Counted from the stretch's first letter, positions 23,419-33,001 are shown. The stretch is 64,000 bases of DNA from Aquabacterium humicola (GCF_030167915.1 NZ_JARGNB010000001.1:1364001-1428000); one strand, 5' to 3'. Program-made: numbers and translations. Notes: generated by a model from the letters alone, not told the origin.

Positions 23419-24795
23419 ATGCGGGCCGTCCGCGCCGCCGTCGCGCGGGCCGAGGTCGAAGTGCGCCGCCGCCGCCCGCCACCCCCGCCCCCCGTGCCGC
23501 CCTGGCGCGGCGAGTCGGGCCTGCGCTGGGGCGCGGTGGCGATGCTGGCGCTGGCGGTGCTGATGTACTGGGCCGGCCACCCTGCCGCGCCGCCGTCGCC
23601 CGGCGCCGTGGTGCTGCGCGATGCGCGCACGCCGCCTGGCGCGCCGGCGCCACGCCCGCGACCGGCCATGGACCCGGCCATGGCCACGGCGGTCTCCCCC
23701 GCGGCGATGTCGCCGCCACTGCAGCACACGCCTGCGACGCCGCGCACGACGAACCAGCCCGGCGTCGAAGTCTGCGGCTGGGGCCGCGTCGACCTGCCCG
23801 GAGACGATCCCTTCCCGCTGCAGCGCATTCCGCCGGCGCAGCGCACGGCCGCGCTCGACGCCGCCGAGCAGCGGCTGCTCGCCGACCCCGACGTGCGCGT
23901 GCAGGCGGCCGGCCTGCTGATCGGCCTGCGCGGCCGCGGCCCGGGCGGCCGCCAGCGCATCGAGCGCCTCGCCTGGCTGGCCGCCGGCCTGCCCGATCCG
24001 GTGGTCTACGCGTTCGCGCTGCGCGCCTGCCAGGGCGTGGTCGCCGACCGCGACGGCAGCGCCTGCGGGCTGCTCGGCCGCGCCCAGGCGGCGCGGCTCG
24101 AGCCGGACAACGCGCCGCCCTGGCTGGAGCTGGCCGCCGAAGCCGCGGCACGGGGCGACGCAGCGGCCGAGCGCGATGCGATGGAACGCGCCGCGCAGGC
24201 CACGCGCAGCGAGGTGCACCTCGCGCAGCTGCCCGCGCTGGTGGTGCGTGCGCTGGCGCCACCGGTGCCGGTCCTGCAGCGCACGCTGGCATCGAGCATC
24301 GCGATCAACCTGCACGACACCTGGCGCCTGTCGCCGGTGGCGTCGGCCCAGGCGCGCGACTACTGCGCCGCCGGCGTCGACGCCCTGGCCACCGAGCCCT
24401 CGCGCCAGGCCAGCTGCCGCGCGCTCGCCCGCGTGCTCGGCGACCAGGGCCGCAGCCTCGCCGAGCTGGCGACGGCGCTGGCCATCGCCCGCTCGACGCA
24501 GCTGACCGCCGCCGGGCCGTCGGCCTGGCAGCTCGAGCACGACGCGCTGGTCGAGGTGGGCACGCCCGAGAGCGCCGACCCGAACGACCTCGGCTGCGCC
24601 GCGCTGGCCTCGGCGCAGGGCTGGTGGCAGAGCGTGGCCGACGATGGCGAGCGCCGCGCGCTGCGCGAACGCCTGGAGGCCAGCGGCCGCAGCCTGCAGG
24701 ACTGGAGCGATCGCCACCGCCGACACCTGGCGATGGCCGGCGCCGCGGCGGCGCTGGCGGCCACGCCCGAGCCGGGCGGCGACCCGGCGCGGTGA
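23419..24795 (+). CDS. Membrane-anchored protein of unknown function
   Basis: The 458-residue product starts with an Arg/Pro-rich cytoplasmic stretch, one membrane helix (residues 38-52) and a Pro/Ala-rich linker to about residue 110. The rest is an all-helical periplasmic domain with Ala-rich repeats reminiscent of TPR/Sel1-like arrays (for example QAAGLLIGLRG, AARLEPDNAPPWLELAAEAAARGD). No catalytic motif is seen. The start could be later. A GCCGGG/CCCGGC hairpin overlaps its 3' end, 11 bases before a run of seven T at 24800-24806, and may be a weak terminator. Confidence 0.7.
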   Translation: MRAVRAAVARAEVEVRRRRPPPPPPVPPWRGESGLRWGAVAMLALAVLMYWAGHPAAPPSPGAVVLRDARTPPGAPAPRPRPAMDPAMATAVSPAAMSPPLQHTPATPRTTNQPGVEVCGWGRVDLPGDDPFPLQRIPPAQRTAALDAAEQRLLADPDVRVQAAGLLIGLRGRGPGGRQRIERLAWLAAGLPDPVVYAFALRACQGVVADRDGSACGLLGRAQAARLEPDNAPPWLELAAEAAARGDAAAERDAMERAAQATRSEVHLAQLPALVVRALAPPVPVLQRTLASSIAINLHDTWRLSPVASAQARDYCAAGVDALATEPSRQASCRALARVLGDQGRSLAELATALAIARSTQLTAAGPSAWQLEHDALVEVGTPESADPNDLGCAALASAQGWWQSVADDGERRALRERLEASGRSLQDWSDRHRRHLAMAGAAAALAATPEPGGDPAR

Positions 24796-24913
24796 GACCT
24801 TTTTTTGCGCGGGCTGCGCCTTTCGCCACATCGACGCGGCCGCGCCGCGGGGACCACGATGCTATCGTTGCCGACTCGGTGGGCTTCCCCTACGCGGGCC
24901 ACCGCGCCAGACA

Positions 24914-25717
24914 ATGCGAACGTTGCAGGACCCTTCTTTGTGCAGCCTCGGGCGGACCGGCGTCGCCACCGCGGGCCTGCTGCTCGGGGCGGCCGTGCAG
25001 GCGCAAACGGCGCAAACGGCGCAAACGGCCTCAACGCCGCCAACGGCCCCACCCGGCGCGATCACGCTGCACTACCAGGAGCGCCCGCCCTACTCGTACA
25101 CCACCGCCGACGGCCAGGTCCAGGGGCTGCTCGTGGCGCCGACGGTGCGTGCCTTCCAGCGCGCGCAACTGCCCTTCCACTGGGTCAAGACGCCCAGCCA
25201 GCGCCAGCTGGTGCTGATCCAGGCGAGCACCCCGTCGATGGAATGCGGCATCGGCTGGTTCCGCAACCCCGAACGCGAACAGCTCGGCCGCTTCAGCCTG
25301 CCGCTGTACCAGGACCGCCCCTACGTGGCGCTCACCCGGCGCAACGCCAGCTGGCCGGCGAGCCGCACGCCGGCCGACCTGCTCAACGATGCCGCGCTGC
25401 CGCTGCTGGTGAAGGACGGGTATTCGTACGGCCCGCTGCTCGACGGCCTGATCACCCAGCACGCGGCGAACGTGCGGCGCACCTCGGCTGAAAGCGCGCA
25501 GATGGCGCGCATGGTGCTCGCCGGCCGCGCGGCGTGGATGATCATCGCGCCGGAGGAGGCCGACGCCCTGCTGGCCGAGCTGGGCCCCCTCGGCGCGCAA
25601 CTGCAGCTGAGCGCGCTGCCCGGCGTGCCCGACGGCCAGTACCGCCACCTGTACTGCAACCGGGCGGTGCCCGAAGCGCTGATCGAGCGCCTGAACCGCG
25701 TGCTCGGCGAGCGCTAG
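24914..25717 (+). CDS. Periplasmic solute-binding protein-like (SBP_bac_3 type)
   Basis: The 267-residue product has a signal peptide ending near QAQ and a periplasmic-binding fold with an early ITLHYQERPPYSY motif, typical of amino-acid-binding-like proteins that act as sensors or as stand-alone domains. Three tandem copies of a 9-base unit (CAAACGGCG-like, 25004-25030) encode a QTAQTAQTA stretch after the signal. No permease or ATPase gene accompanies it; instead a GGDEF-EAL gene follows after 14 bases. The pair probably forms a signal input and output unit: ligand binding in the periplasm and c-di-GMP turnover inside. Confidence 0.8.
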   Translation: MRTLQDPSLCSLGRTGVATAGLLLGAAVQAQTAQTAQTASTPPTAPPGAITLHYQERPPYSYTTADGQVQGLLVAPTVRAFQRAQLPFHWVKTPSQRQLVLIQASTPSMECGIGWFRNPEREQLGRFSLPLYQDRPYVALTRRNASWPASRTPADLLNDAALPLLVKDGYSYGPLLDGLITQHAANVRRTSAESAQMARMVLAGRAAWMIIAPEEADALLAELGPLGAQLQLSALPGVPDGQYRHLYCNRAVPEALIERLNRVLGER

Positions 25718-25731
25718 GGCCTGTCGACGCG

Positions 25732-27723
25732 ATGCACTGGCCCCGGCTGTCGATCCGCACCACGGTGCTGCTGGCGATCGCCGCGGCCGTGCTGATCCCG
25801 GCCGCGGCACTCTGGCGCTTCGACCAGGGCCTGATCCGCGAGGTGCAGCAGCCGCTGATCCAGCAGCACCGGCAGGCGGTGCTGGTGATGGCCTCGAACG
25901 TGCTGGTCGAGCCGCTGTGGACCATCGACAGCAACCAGGTGCAGTCGGCGCTGAAGCGCACGCTGGACGAGCCCTCGGTGCTCGCGGTGCGCCTGGCCGA
26001 GCGGCGGCCGCTGGCGCCGCCGCTGGTGCTCAGGCGCCCGGGCACCGATGAGGATGCCGGCCGGCCGATGCGCACCGAGATCGTGCGCGAAGGCGAGGTG
26101 CTGGCCGACCTGGAGCTGCGCTTCGACGACCGCGAGCTCGACCGCATCCTCGCCGCGCGGCGTGCGGCCACCCTGCAGCTGGTCGCGTTGCAGGTGCTGC
26201 TGGCCACCGCGGTGCTGCTGGGCGTGTTCTACCGCCGGCTGCTGCTGCCGATCGAGCGGCTGAAGCGCCAGGCCAGCGCGATGGCGCACCGCGACGAGGT
26301 GGCGCCGATGACCTGGCGCGGCGACGACGAACTGGCCGAGCTGGGCCAGCACCTCAACGAAGTGCATGCGCAGATCAACGGCCTGTTCACCGAGATCGAG
26401 GCCAAGAAGGCGGCGCTCGAGACGATGGCGCTGCACGACCCGCTGACCGGGCTCGCCAACCGCACGCTGTTCGCCGAGCTGGCGCTGGCCGCGGTGGCCG
26501 CGGCGCGGCGCGACGGCGGCCGGCTGGCGCTGCTGTTCCTGGACCTCGACCGCTTCAAGTCGGTCAACGACCAGCTCGGCCATGCCGCCGGCGACGAGCT
26601 GCTGGTCGCGCTGGCCGGACGGCTGCGTGCCGCGGTGCGCGAATCCGACGTCGTGTGCCGGCATTCGGGCGACGAGTTCACGATCCTGCTGCACGACGCG
26701 CACCAGTGGGACGAGGTCGCGGCCACCGCCGACCGGCTGCTGAAGTCGATCGAGGCGCCGATGATGGTGCGCGAGCAGGAGGTCACCGTCTCGGCGAGCA
26801 TCGGCATCGCGCTGTTCCCCGACGACGCCGCCGACCACGAGGAGCTGCTGCGCCACGCCGACACCGCGATGTACGCGGCCAAGCGCCTGGGCCGCGCGCG
26901 CCACAGCTTCTTCCGCAGCGAGTTCAACAGCCAGCTGCAGGCGACGCTGCGGCTCGAGAAGGAGCTGCAGTACGCGCTGGTCAACGACGAGTTCGTGCTG
27001 CACTACCAGCCGCTGGTGGCCGCGGACAGCGGTGCGGTGCTGGGTTGCGAGGCGCTGATCCGCTGGCAGCATCCGCTGCGCGGCCTGGTGCCGCCGGGCC
27101 AGTTCATCGGCGCGGCCGAACAGTGCGGGCTGATCAGCGAGCTCGGCACCTGGACCGTGCGCGCGGCCTGCGCGCAGATCGCCGAGTGGAAGCGGGCCGG
27201 CTTGAACGTCGGCGCCGTCGCGGTCAACGTCTCGGCGCTGGAGTTCCGCCACCATCGCCTCGTCGACACGCTGACGCAGGCGATGGCCGACTTCGGCGTG
27301 CAGCCGGCGGAGCTGGAGATCGAGCTCACCGAGAGCGTGCTGATGACCGACACCGACACCACGCAACGCATCGTCGAGCGGCTGCATGCGCTGGGCCTGC
27401 GGCTGGTGGTCGACGACTTCGGCACCGGCTACTCGTCGCTGGCCTACCTGAAGCGGCTGCGGCCTTCGAAGATCAAGATCGACCGCAGCTTCGTGCGCGA
27501 CCTGCCGGCCGACGAGGACGACCGCGTGCTGGTGCGCGCGATCGTGCAGCTGGCGCGGGCGCTGGGCATCGTGGTCGTCGCCGAGGGCGTCGAGACCGAA
27601 CCGCAGCGCGAGTTCCTGTGCGGCATCGGCTGCAACGTGCTGCAGGGCTTCCTGCTGGCGCGGCCGCAGCCGGCGCCCCAGTTCGAGCAGATCGTGCGCG
27701 CGGCGCTGGTCGACGCCCGCTGA
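25732..27723 (+). CDS. Membrane GGDEF-EAL cyclic-di-GMP protein
   Basis: The 663-residue product has a membrane helix (residues 8-28), a periplasmic loop to about 155, a second helix, a HAMP-like linker, a GGDEF domain (about 245-400) and an EAL domain (about 415-660). The active-site loop reads RHSGDEF (near 310): the first Gly is replaced by Ser while the catalytic Gly-Asp-Glu are kept, so cyclase activity may be reduced or kept. The EAL part has CEALIRW, ELTESVLM, DDFGTGYSSLAYLKRL and VVVAEGVET, consistent with an active phosphodiesterase. The gene follows the solute-binding protein by 14 bases, which is a probable ligand sensor for it. Confidence 0.93.
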   Translation: MHWPRLSIRTTVLLAIAAAVLIPAAALWRFDQGLIREVQQPLIQQHRQAVLVMASNVLVEPLWTIDSNQVQSALKRTLDEPSVLAVRLAERRPLAPPLVLRRPGTDEDAGRPMRTEIVREGEVLADLELRFDDRELDRILAARRAATLQLVALQVLLATAVLLGVFYRRLLLPIERLKRQASAMAHRDEVAPMTWRGDDELAELGQHLNEVHAQINGLFTEIEAKKAALETMALHDPLTGLANRTLFAELALAAVAAARRDGGRLALLFLDLDRFKSVNDQLGHAAGDELLVALAGRLRAAVRESDVVCRHSGDEFTILLHDAHQWDEVAATADRLLKSIEAPMMVREQEVTVSASIGIALFPDDAADHEELLRHADTAMYAAKRLGRARHSFFRSEFNSQLQATLRLEKELQYALVNDEFVLHYQPLVAADSGAVLGCEALIRWQHPLRGLVPPGQFIGAAEQCGLISELGTWTVRAACAQIAEWKRAGLNVGAVAVNVSALEFRHHRLVDTLTQAMADFGVQPAELEIELTESVLMTDTDTTQRIVERLHALGLRLVVDDFGTGYSSLAYLKRLRPSKIKIDRSFVRDLPADEDDRVLVRAIVQLARALGIVVVAEGVETEPQREFLCGIGCNVLQGFLLARPQPAPQFEQIVRAALVDAR

Positions 27724-27841
27724 AGCGCGGCTAGGACATTCCCGGCTGTCGAGGCCGCATCGCGGCATGGGAACATGCCAGGCGGCCGCGCGCATGCTTC
27801 TTGCGAGCGGCGCCGTCGACCGACCCCAGGAGACCCGACCC

Positions 27842-28897
27842 ATGTCCGCACCGATCCGCCGTCGCACCGCGCTGCACGGCGCCGCCGCCCTCGCGCTCGC
27901 CCTGTCCGCCACCACGCTGCCGGCGCAGGCGCAGGAAACGCCGATCCGCTTCCAGCTCGACTGGCGCTTCGAAGGCCCCGCGGCCTTCTTCCTGTGGCCG
28001 GTGGCCAAGGGCTACTTCAAGGACGAGAAGCTCAACGTCACGGTCGACGCCGGCAGCGGCTCGGGCAACGCGGTGAACCGCGTCGCGTCGGGCGCCTACG
28101 AGATGGGCTTCGCCGACCTCGCCGCGCTGATGGAGTTCCACGCCAACAACCCCACCGCGCCGAACAAGCCGGTGGCGGTGATGATGGTCTACAACAACAC
28201 GCCGGCGGCGGTGTTCTCGCTGAAGAAGACCGGCATCAACAAGCCGCAGGACCTGGCCGGCAAGAAGCTCGGCGCGCCGGTGTTCGACGCCGGCCGGCGC
28301 GGCTTCCCGATCTTCCAGAAGGCCAACTCGATCGGCGCGGTCAACTGGATCAGCATGGACCCGCCGCTGCGCGAGACCATGCTCGCCAAGGGCGACGTCG
28401 ACGCGATCACCGGCTTCTACTTCACCAGCCTGCTGAACCTCGAGGCCCGCGGCGTGAAGGCCGAGGACGTGTCGGTGATGGCCTACCCGCAGTTCGGCGT
28501 CAAGCTCTACGGCAACGCGATCATCGTCTCCGAGAAGTTCCTGAAGGAGAAGCCGGACGCGGTGAAGGCCTTCCTGCGCGCCTTCAGCAAGGCCGCGAAG
28601 GACATCGTCAACAACCCGAAGGCCGGCGTCGCGGTGGTCAAGGAACGCGACGGCATCATCAATGCCGAGCTCGAGGAACGGCGCCTGCGCCTGGCGATCC
28701 AATCGGCCATCGCCACCGCGGACGCGCGCACCGAAGGCTTCGGCAACGTCAGCCCGCCGCGCCTGGCGCTGATGGCCAGCCAGGTGGCCGACGCCTACAC
28801 CACCAAGGGCCGCATCGATCCCGATGCGATCTGGAACGGGAACTTCCTGCCGAGCGCCGACGAGCGGAACATCTTCGCCGGCAGCGGCAAGAAGTGA
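27842..28897 (+). CDS. NitT/TauT-family ABC transporter substrate-binding protein
   Basis: The 351-residue product has a Tat-like/Sec signal (RRRTALHGAAALALALSATTLPAQA) and an NMT1/THI5-like binding domain (FQLDWRFEGPAAFFLWPVAKGYF, VTVDAGSGSGNAVNRVASGAYEMGFAD). The sequence resembles binding proteins for taurine, pyrimidine precursors or riboflavin; the acidic Trp/Phe-rich pocket favours an aromatic or heterocyclic ligand, but that is inference. Its stop overlaps the ATPase gene start (GTGA). With the next two genes it forms a complete importer. Confidence 0.9.
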   Translation: MSAPIRRRTALHGAAALALALSATTLPAQAQETPIRFQLDWRFEGPAAFFLWPVAKGYFKDEKLNVTVDAGSGSGNAVNRVASGAYEMGFADLAALMEFHANNPTAPNKPVAVMMVYNNTPAAVFSLKKTGINKPQDLAGKKLGAPVFDAGRRGFPIFQKANSIGAVNWISMDPPLRETMLAKGDVDAITGFYFTSLLNLEARGVKAEDVSVMAYPQFGVKLYGNAIIVSEKFLKEKPDAVKAFLRAFSKAAKDIVNNPKAGVAVVKERDGIINAELEERRLRLAIQSAIATADARTEGFGNVSPPRLALMASQVADAYTTKGRIDPDAIWNGNFLPSADERNIFAGSGKK

Positions 28898-29703
28898 GCT
28901 TCGTCGACTTCAAGGGCGTCTGGCTCGCCTACAACGACGAGCTGCTCGCGAAGGGCCAGTTCGCGGTCGAGGACATCACGCTGCAGGTGACCGAGGGCGA
29001 GTTCATCGCCATCGTCGGGCCCTCGGGCTGCGGCAAGTCCACCTTCATGAAGCTGGCCACCGGGCTGAAGCGGCCGAGCCGCGGCAGCATCGTGATCGGC
29101 GGCCAGCCGGTGAACGGGCCGCTGAAGATCACCGGCATGGCCTTCCAGGCGCCCAGCCTGCTGCCCTGGCGCACGACGCTCGCCAACGTCATGCTGCCGC
29201 TGGAGATCGTCGAGCCCTACCGCTCGAGCTTCAAGCAGAAGAAGGCCGAGTACGAGGCCAAGGCGCGCACGCTGCTGCAAAACGTCGGCCTCGCCGGCTA
29301 CGAGGACAAGTTCCCGTGGCAGCTGTCCGGCGGCATGCAGCAGCGCGCCAGCATCTGCCGCGCGCTGATCCACGAGCCGAAGATGCTGCTGCTCGACGAG
29401 CCCTTCGGCGCGCTCGACGCCTTCACCCGCGAGGAGCTGTGGTGCACGCTGCGCGACCTGCAGGCGGCGCAGAAGTTCAACGTGATCCTGGTGACCCATG
29501 ACCTGCGCGAGAGCGTGTTCCTGGCCGACACCGTCTACGTGATGAGCAAGAGCCCCGGCCGCTTCGTCGTGCGGCGAGAGATCGACCTGCCGCGCCCGCG
29601 CGATCTCGAGCTCACCTACACGCCCGCCTTCACCGACCTCGTGCACGAGCTGCGCGGGCACATCGGCGCGGTGCGCAATACGTTCGCCAAGGCGGCCGCA
29701 TGA
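28894..29703 (+). CDS. NitT/TauT-family ABC transporter ATP-binding protein
   Basis: The 269-residue product has Walker A (GPSGCGKST), Q-loop (MAFQAPSLLPWRT), signature LSGGMQQR and Walker B (LLLDEPFGALD). Its close relatives are SsuB/TauB. The start is a GTG overlapping the upstream stop; the usual longer N-terminus is present from there. An insert with FKQKKAEYEAKA after the Q-loop is typical of a subgroup in Burkholderiales. It energises the permease at 29700. Confidence 0.93.
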   Translation: MSFVDFKGVWLAYNDELLAKGQFAVEDITLQVTEGEFIAIVGPSGCGKSTFMKLATGLKRPSRGSIVIGGQPVNGPLKITGMAFQAPSLLPWRTTLANVMLPLEIVEPYRSSFKQKKAEYEAKARTLLQNVGLAGYEDKFPWQLSGGMQQRASICRALIHEPKMLLLDEPFGALDAFTREELWCTLRDLQAAQKFNVILVTHDLRESVFLADTVYVMSKSPGRFVVRREIDLPRPRDLELTYTPAFTDLVHELRGHIGAVRNTFAKAAA

Positions 29704-30476
29704 GCCTGCAGAGCAAGCGCCTCGAAGCCTGGGCGCCCTGGGTGCTGATGGCGGCGGTGATCCTGCTGTGGCAGGCGATCTGCTCGGCCTTTTCAGTCAG
29801 CGAGTTCATCTTCCCGAGCCCGGCGCGCATCTGGGAACAGTTCGTCGAGTTCAAGGGCGAGATCGCCAAGCATGCGTGGCGAACGTTCTGGGTGACGCTG
29901 GCGGGGTTCGGGCTGGCGATCGTCATCGGCGTGCTGCTGGGGTTCCTGATCGGCAGCTCGCGCCTGGCCTACGCGGCGATCTACCCGCTGATGACGGCCT
30001 TCAACGCGCTGCCCAAGGCGGCCTTCGTGCCGATCCTCGTCGTCTGGTTCGGCATCGGGGTCGGCCCGGCCGTGCTCACCGCGTTCCTGATCTCCTTCTT
30101 CCCGATCACCGTCAACATCGCCACCGGCCTGGCGACGCTGGAGCCCGAGCTCGAGGACGTGCTGCGCGTGCTGGGCGCACGGCGCTGGGACGTGCTGGTG
30201 AAGGTCGGCCTGCCACGCTCGATGCCCTACTTCTTCGGCTCGCTGAAGGTCGCGATCACGCTGGCCTTCGTCGGCACGACGGTCAGCGAGATGACCGCCA
30301 GCAACGAAGGCATCGGCTACCTGCTGGTTTCCGCCGGCTCGGCGATGCAGATGGGCCTGGCCTTCGCCGGGCTCGTCGTCGTCGGCGTGATGGCGATGCT
30401 GATGTACGAGCTCTTCTCGTACCTCGAGAAGCGCATCACCGGCTGGGCGCATCGGGGGTCGCAGGGGAACGCGTGA
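29700..30476 (+). CDS. NitT/TauT-family ABC transporter permease
   Basis: The 258-residue product has six hydrophobic segments and the EAA loop (EPELEDVLRVLGARRWDVLVKVGLPRSMPYFFGSLK). The ATG overlaps the ATPase stop (ATGA). It completes the importer with the two genes upstream. No enzyme gene follows in the operon, so the substrate cannot be read from context. Confidence 0.93.
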   Translation: MSLQSKRLEAWAPWVLMAAVILLWQAICSAFSVSEFIFPSPARIWEQFVEFKGEIAKHAWRTFWVTLAGFGLAIVIGVLLGFLIGSSRLAYAAIYPLMTAFNALPKAAFVPILVVWFGIGVGPAVLTAFLISFFPITVNIATGLATLEPELEDVLRVLGARRWDVLVKVGLPRSMPYFFGSLKVAITLAFVGTTVSEMTASNEGIGYLLVSAGSAMQMGLAFAGLVVVGVMAMLMYELFSYLEKRITGWAHRGSQGNA

Positions 30477-30612
30477 GCACACGCGCCGCCGACTGTCGCT
30501 CCATTTGACAGTTGGGACGCCCCGCGTCCGGTCAGCGCACCGCGGGCCGTGTGCCGGCCCGCCCCGAACGCCAGATCGCGCGTCGCGATGCCGGCAGCGG
30601 CACGGACGCGCA

Positions 30613-31038
30613 TCAACCCGGGCGGCGCAGCAGGCGCTGGCTCTGGCGCAGGCTGATGTGCACGCCGAAGCGGCGCTCGACGTGGGCGCGGACGAGCTTG
30701 CCGCACCAGTGGTCGTACGCCAGGCCCTGGCTGCTGGGCGGCAGCGCGAACTCGGCGCGCAGTTGCAGCAACTGCGACCGCGTCAGCCGTGCGGGGCGGC
30801 CCCTGCCGTGCGTGACGTGCAGCGACTCGCAGCCCTCCAGGCGATAGCACCGCACCCAGCGCTCGACGCTGCGGCGACTGCAGCCGAAGCACCGGGCCAC
30901 GCGCGCGCACGACAGGCCTTGCGACACCAGCAGCACCGCCTGCACGTGATGAAGGAAGCGCAGGTCGTCGCCGCCGCGCAGGCAGGCGCGCAGCGCGGCG
31001 CGCAACGGCGCATCGGGAAGGGCTGCGGTGTCCGGCAT
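30613..31038 (-). CDS. Orphan IS630-type helix-turn-helix protein
   Basis: The 141-residue product resembles the N-terminal DNA-binding half of IS630-family transposases: FLHHVQAVLLVSQGLSCARVARCFGCSRRSVERWVRCY, then RGRPARLTRSQLLQLR and a second winged-helix part ending KLVRAHVERRFGVHISLRQSQRLLRR. There is no DDE catalytic domain in any frame nearby and no terminal repeats were found, so it is either a remnant or a domesticated DNA-binding protein of the kind common in Burkholderiales. The intergenic 30477-30612 has only short hairpins. Confidence 0.75.
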   Translation of the reverse strand: MPDTAALPDAPLRAALRACLRGGDDLRFLHHVQAVLLVSQGLSCARVARCFGCSRRSVERWVRCYRLEGCESLHVTHGRGRPARLTRSQLLQLRAEFALPPSSQGLAYDHWCGKLVRAHVERRFGVHISLRQSQRLLRRPG

Positions 31039-31181
31039 CGTGCAGGTCCAGGCCGGCAAGGCTACTCCGCGCGCGGCGGGAGCGACAGCGGTTCCGTCAT
31101 CGAGGCTCGACCATCCGCACGAGGGCCTGGAATATGCGTCACCGCGTTCCCATACAAGCGCGCAAGCGCAGGGAGACAGGC

Positions 31182-32003
31182 ATGTCGACCAGATCACCCA
31201 CCCTTACCGCGCTTCGACTCGCGAGCGCCGTTGCCGCGGTCGCCCTGATGGCCTCGCCCGCCCTGGGCGGCACCGCCAGCGGACGCATCACGCTGGAGAA
31301 CGGCACGGATCAACTCGCCAACGACGTGCACCTCGAGCTGGAAGGCGGCCGGTTCACCGCAGCCACCACCGGCCTGATCCCCGGCATGACCGGCGGCGTC
31401 TCGCCCAAAGACTCGCACAACGCCGGCTTCGCCGGCTTCACCGCCTTTCCAGGCGAATCGGTCGACATCCACATCGACACCACGATTTCCAACAACGTCG
31501 CGCTCGACCTCAGCTACTACTGGACAAAGGACGGTGACGCGATCAAGTTCGGCACGCCCGGCAACCTGAAGAAGTACTTCCGCTTCGGCGGCGTGCTGGT
31601 CAGTCAGAGCGCAGGGGGTGCCGGGTACGACTGGGAGTTCCTCAACACCACCGACGACACGGGCCTCTCGCTGTCGAGCCTGACCTACGCGATGGTGTCC
31701 TCGACGTTCGACATCGACAACGACACGCCCGGCAGTTCGCACACGCTGTCCGACCTGGTGCTGGCACCCGGGGACGGAACCGGGTCGCTGTTCTCGGCTT
31801 TCAGTGCCGGCGCGAACGCGCTGTACCTGGCCGGAACAGCCGTCGACGACTTCGGCGCGCGCTTCGACTTCCGCTACCTGCTCCAGGTGCCGGAACCCGC
31901 GTCGCTGCCGTTGGCGGCGCTGGGCCTGGGCCTCATCGCCTGGGGCCGCAGGCCGTGGCGCCGGCGCACGGAGCCGGCGTGCCCGCCACTCACTCCAGCG
32001 TGA
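31182..32003 (+). CDS. PEP-CTERM sorting-domain protein
   Basis: The 273-residue product has a signal peptide ([20 protein letters not shown]), a beta-rich, Gly/Thr/Ser/Asp-rich body and a C-terminal PEP-CTERM tail: [20 protein letters not shown] followed by RRPWRRR. That tail is the sorting signal for exosortase, which anchors or releases proteins in exopolysaccharide-producing Gram-negative bacteria. The exosortase gene is not in the window. The ATG at 31182 has an AGGGAGA site. Its 3' end overlaps the convergent dodecin gene by 14 bases. The body function is unknown. Confidence 0.9.
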   Translation: MSTRSPTLTALRLASAVAAVALMASPALGGTASGRITLENGTDQLANDVHLELEGGRFTAATTGLIPGMTGGVSPKDSHNAGFAGFTAFPGESVDIHIDTTISNNVALDLSYYWTKDGDAIKFGTPGNLKKYFRFGGVLVSQSAGGAGYDWEFLNTTDDTGLSLSSLTYAMVSSTFDIDNDTPGSSHTLSDLVLAPGDGTGSLFSAFSAGANALYLAGTAVDDFGARFDFRYLLQVPEPASLPLAALGLGLIAWGRRPWRRRTEPACPPLTPA

Positions 32004-32196
32004 AGCCCACCTTCATCGTCACCTGCCAGTGCGCGACCTTGCCGTCGACGACGTGGCCGCGGGTCTCGATCACCTCGAACCAGTGGATGTTGCGCACGGT
32101 CTCGTTGGCCTTGGCGATCGCGTTGTTCACGGCATCCTCGATGCCGGTCGGCGACGATCCGGTGAGTTCGAGCAGCTTGTAGACGTGGTTGCTCAT
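31990..32196 (-). CDS. Dodecin flavin-binding protein
   Basis: The 68-residue product has the dodecin pattern: [26 protein letters not shown], the flavin-stacking Trp in [14 protein letters not shown], and [14 protein letters not shown]. Dodecins form hollow dodecamers that store flavin or flavin breakdown products. Length and motifs match the family exactly. It is monocistronic, convergent with the PEP-CTERM gene. Confidence 0.95.
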   Translation of the reverse strand: MSNHVYKLLELTGSSPTGIEDAVNNAIAKANETVRNIHWFEVIETRGHVVDGKVAHWQVTMKVGFTLE

Positions 32197-32326
32197 CGCG
32201 GGTCTCCTGTTGTGAAGTCGTCCGGCGGCCACCGCGCCGCGGGCTCGGCCGACGGCAGCTTAAGAGCCCCGGCGTCGCAGCGCAATGCGCGGCCACGCGG
32301 CGCGGCGCAGGTATGCTGCGACGCCT

Positions 32327-32989
32327 ATGGCGACGCACGCGGACCCGCTCGGCCCCGACGGCTGGCAACGCGCCTGGCGCGAGGCCGGCGCGCAGCGGGT
32401 CGACGACACGCTGCGCGACGTGCTGCTCGCGAGCTACCAGGAGCCGCACCGCGGCTACCACACGCTGCAGCACCTGCGCGAATGCCTCGCGCTGCTGCCG
32501 CACCTGTCGCAGCAAGCCGAGCGCCCGGCCGAGATCGCGCTGGCGCTGTGGTTCCACGACGCCATCTACGACCCGGCGCGGCACGACAACGAGCAGCGCT
32601 CGGCCGACTGGGCCCGCTCGGCGGCGTGGGCTTGCGGCGCGCCCGACGAGGTGGCGCAGCGCCTGCATTCGCTGGTGATGGCCACGCGCCACGCCGTCGA
32701 GCCGGTCGGCGTCGATGCGGGCGTGCTGGTCGACATCGACCTCGCGATCCTCGGCGCGCCCGGCGCGCGCTTCGACGAGTACGAGCGCCAGGTGCGCACC
32801 GAGTACGCGCTGGTCGACGACCACGCGTTCCGCGCCGGCCGGCTGCGCGTGCTGCAGCAGTTCGCCGAGCGGCCGCGTCTGTATGCGACCGCTGCCGCGC
32901 ACCGCCGCTTCGAGCGCGCGGCGCGCGCGAACCTGGCGCGGTCGATCGCCGCGCTGCTGGCGTTGCCGGCCGCGTCTGAAGAACGCTAG
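32327..32989 (+). CDS. HD-domain phosphohydrolase-like protein
   Basis: The 220-residue product resembles the family of predicted metal-dependent HD phosphohydrolases (YHTLQHLRECLALL, ALWFHDAIYDPARHDNEQRSA, LHSLVMATRHAVEP, DIDLAILGAP, YVRTEYALVDDHAF-like end). His and Asp of the HD pair lie in WFHDAIYD. The nucleotide substrate is unknown. It is convergent with the response regulator, with 12 bases between them holding two CGGTCAGC repeats. Confidence 0.85.
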   Translation: MATHADPLGPDGWQRAWREAGAQRVDDTLRDVLLASYQEPHRGYHTLQHLRECLALLPHLSQQAERPAEIALALWFHDAIYDPARHDNEQRSADWARSAAWACGAPDEVAQRLHSLVMATRHAVEPVGVDAGVLVDIDLAILGAPGARFDEYERQVRTEYALVDDHAFRAGRLRVLQQFAERPRLYATAAAHRRFERAARANLARSIAALLALPAASEER

Positions 32990-33001
32990 CCGGTCAGCCG
33001 G

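Noticed and set aside
30477-30612. Rho-independent terminator after the ABC permease gene
   Set aside because: Only 6-bp stems (ACTGTC/GACAGT and GGACGC/GCGTCC) and no U-run are present.
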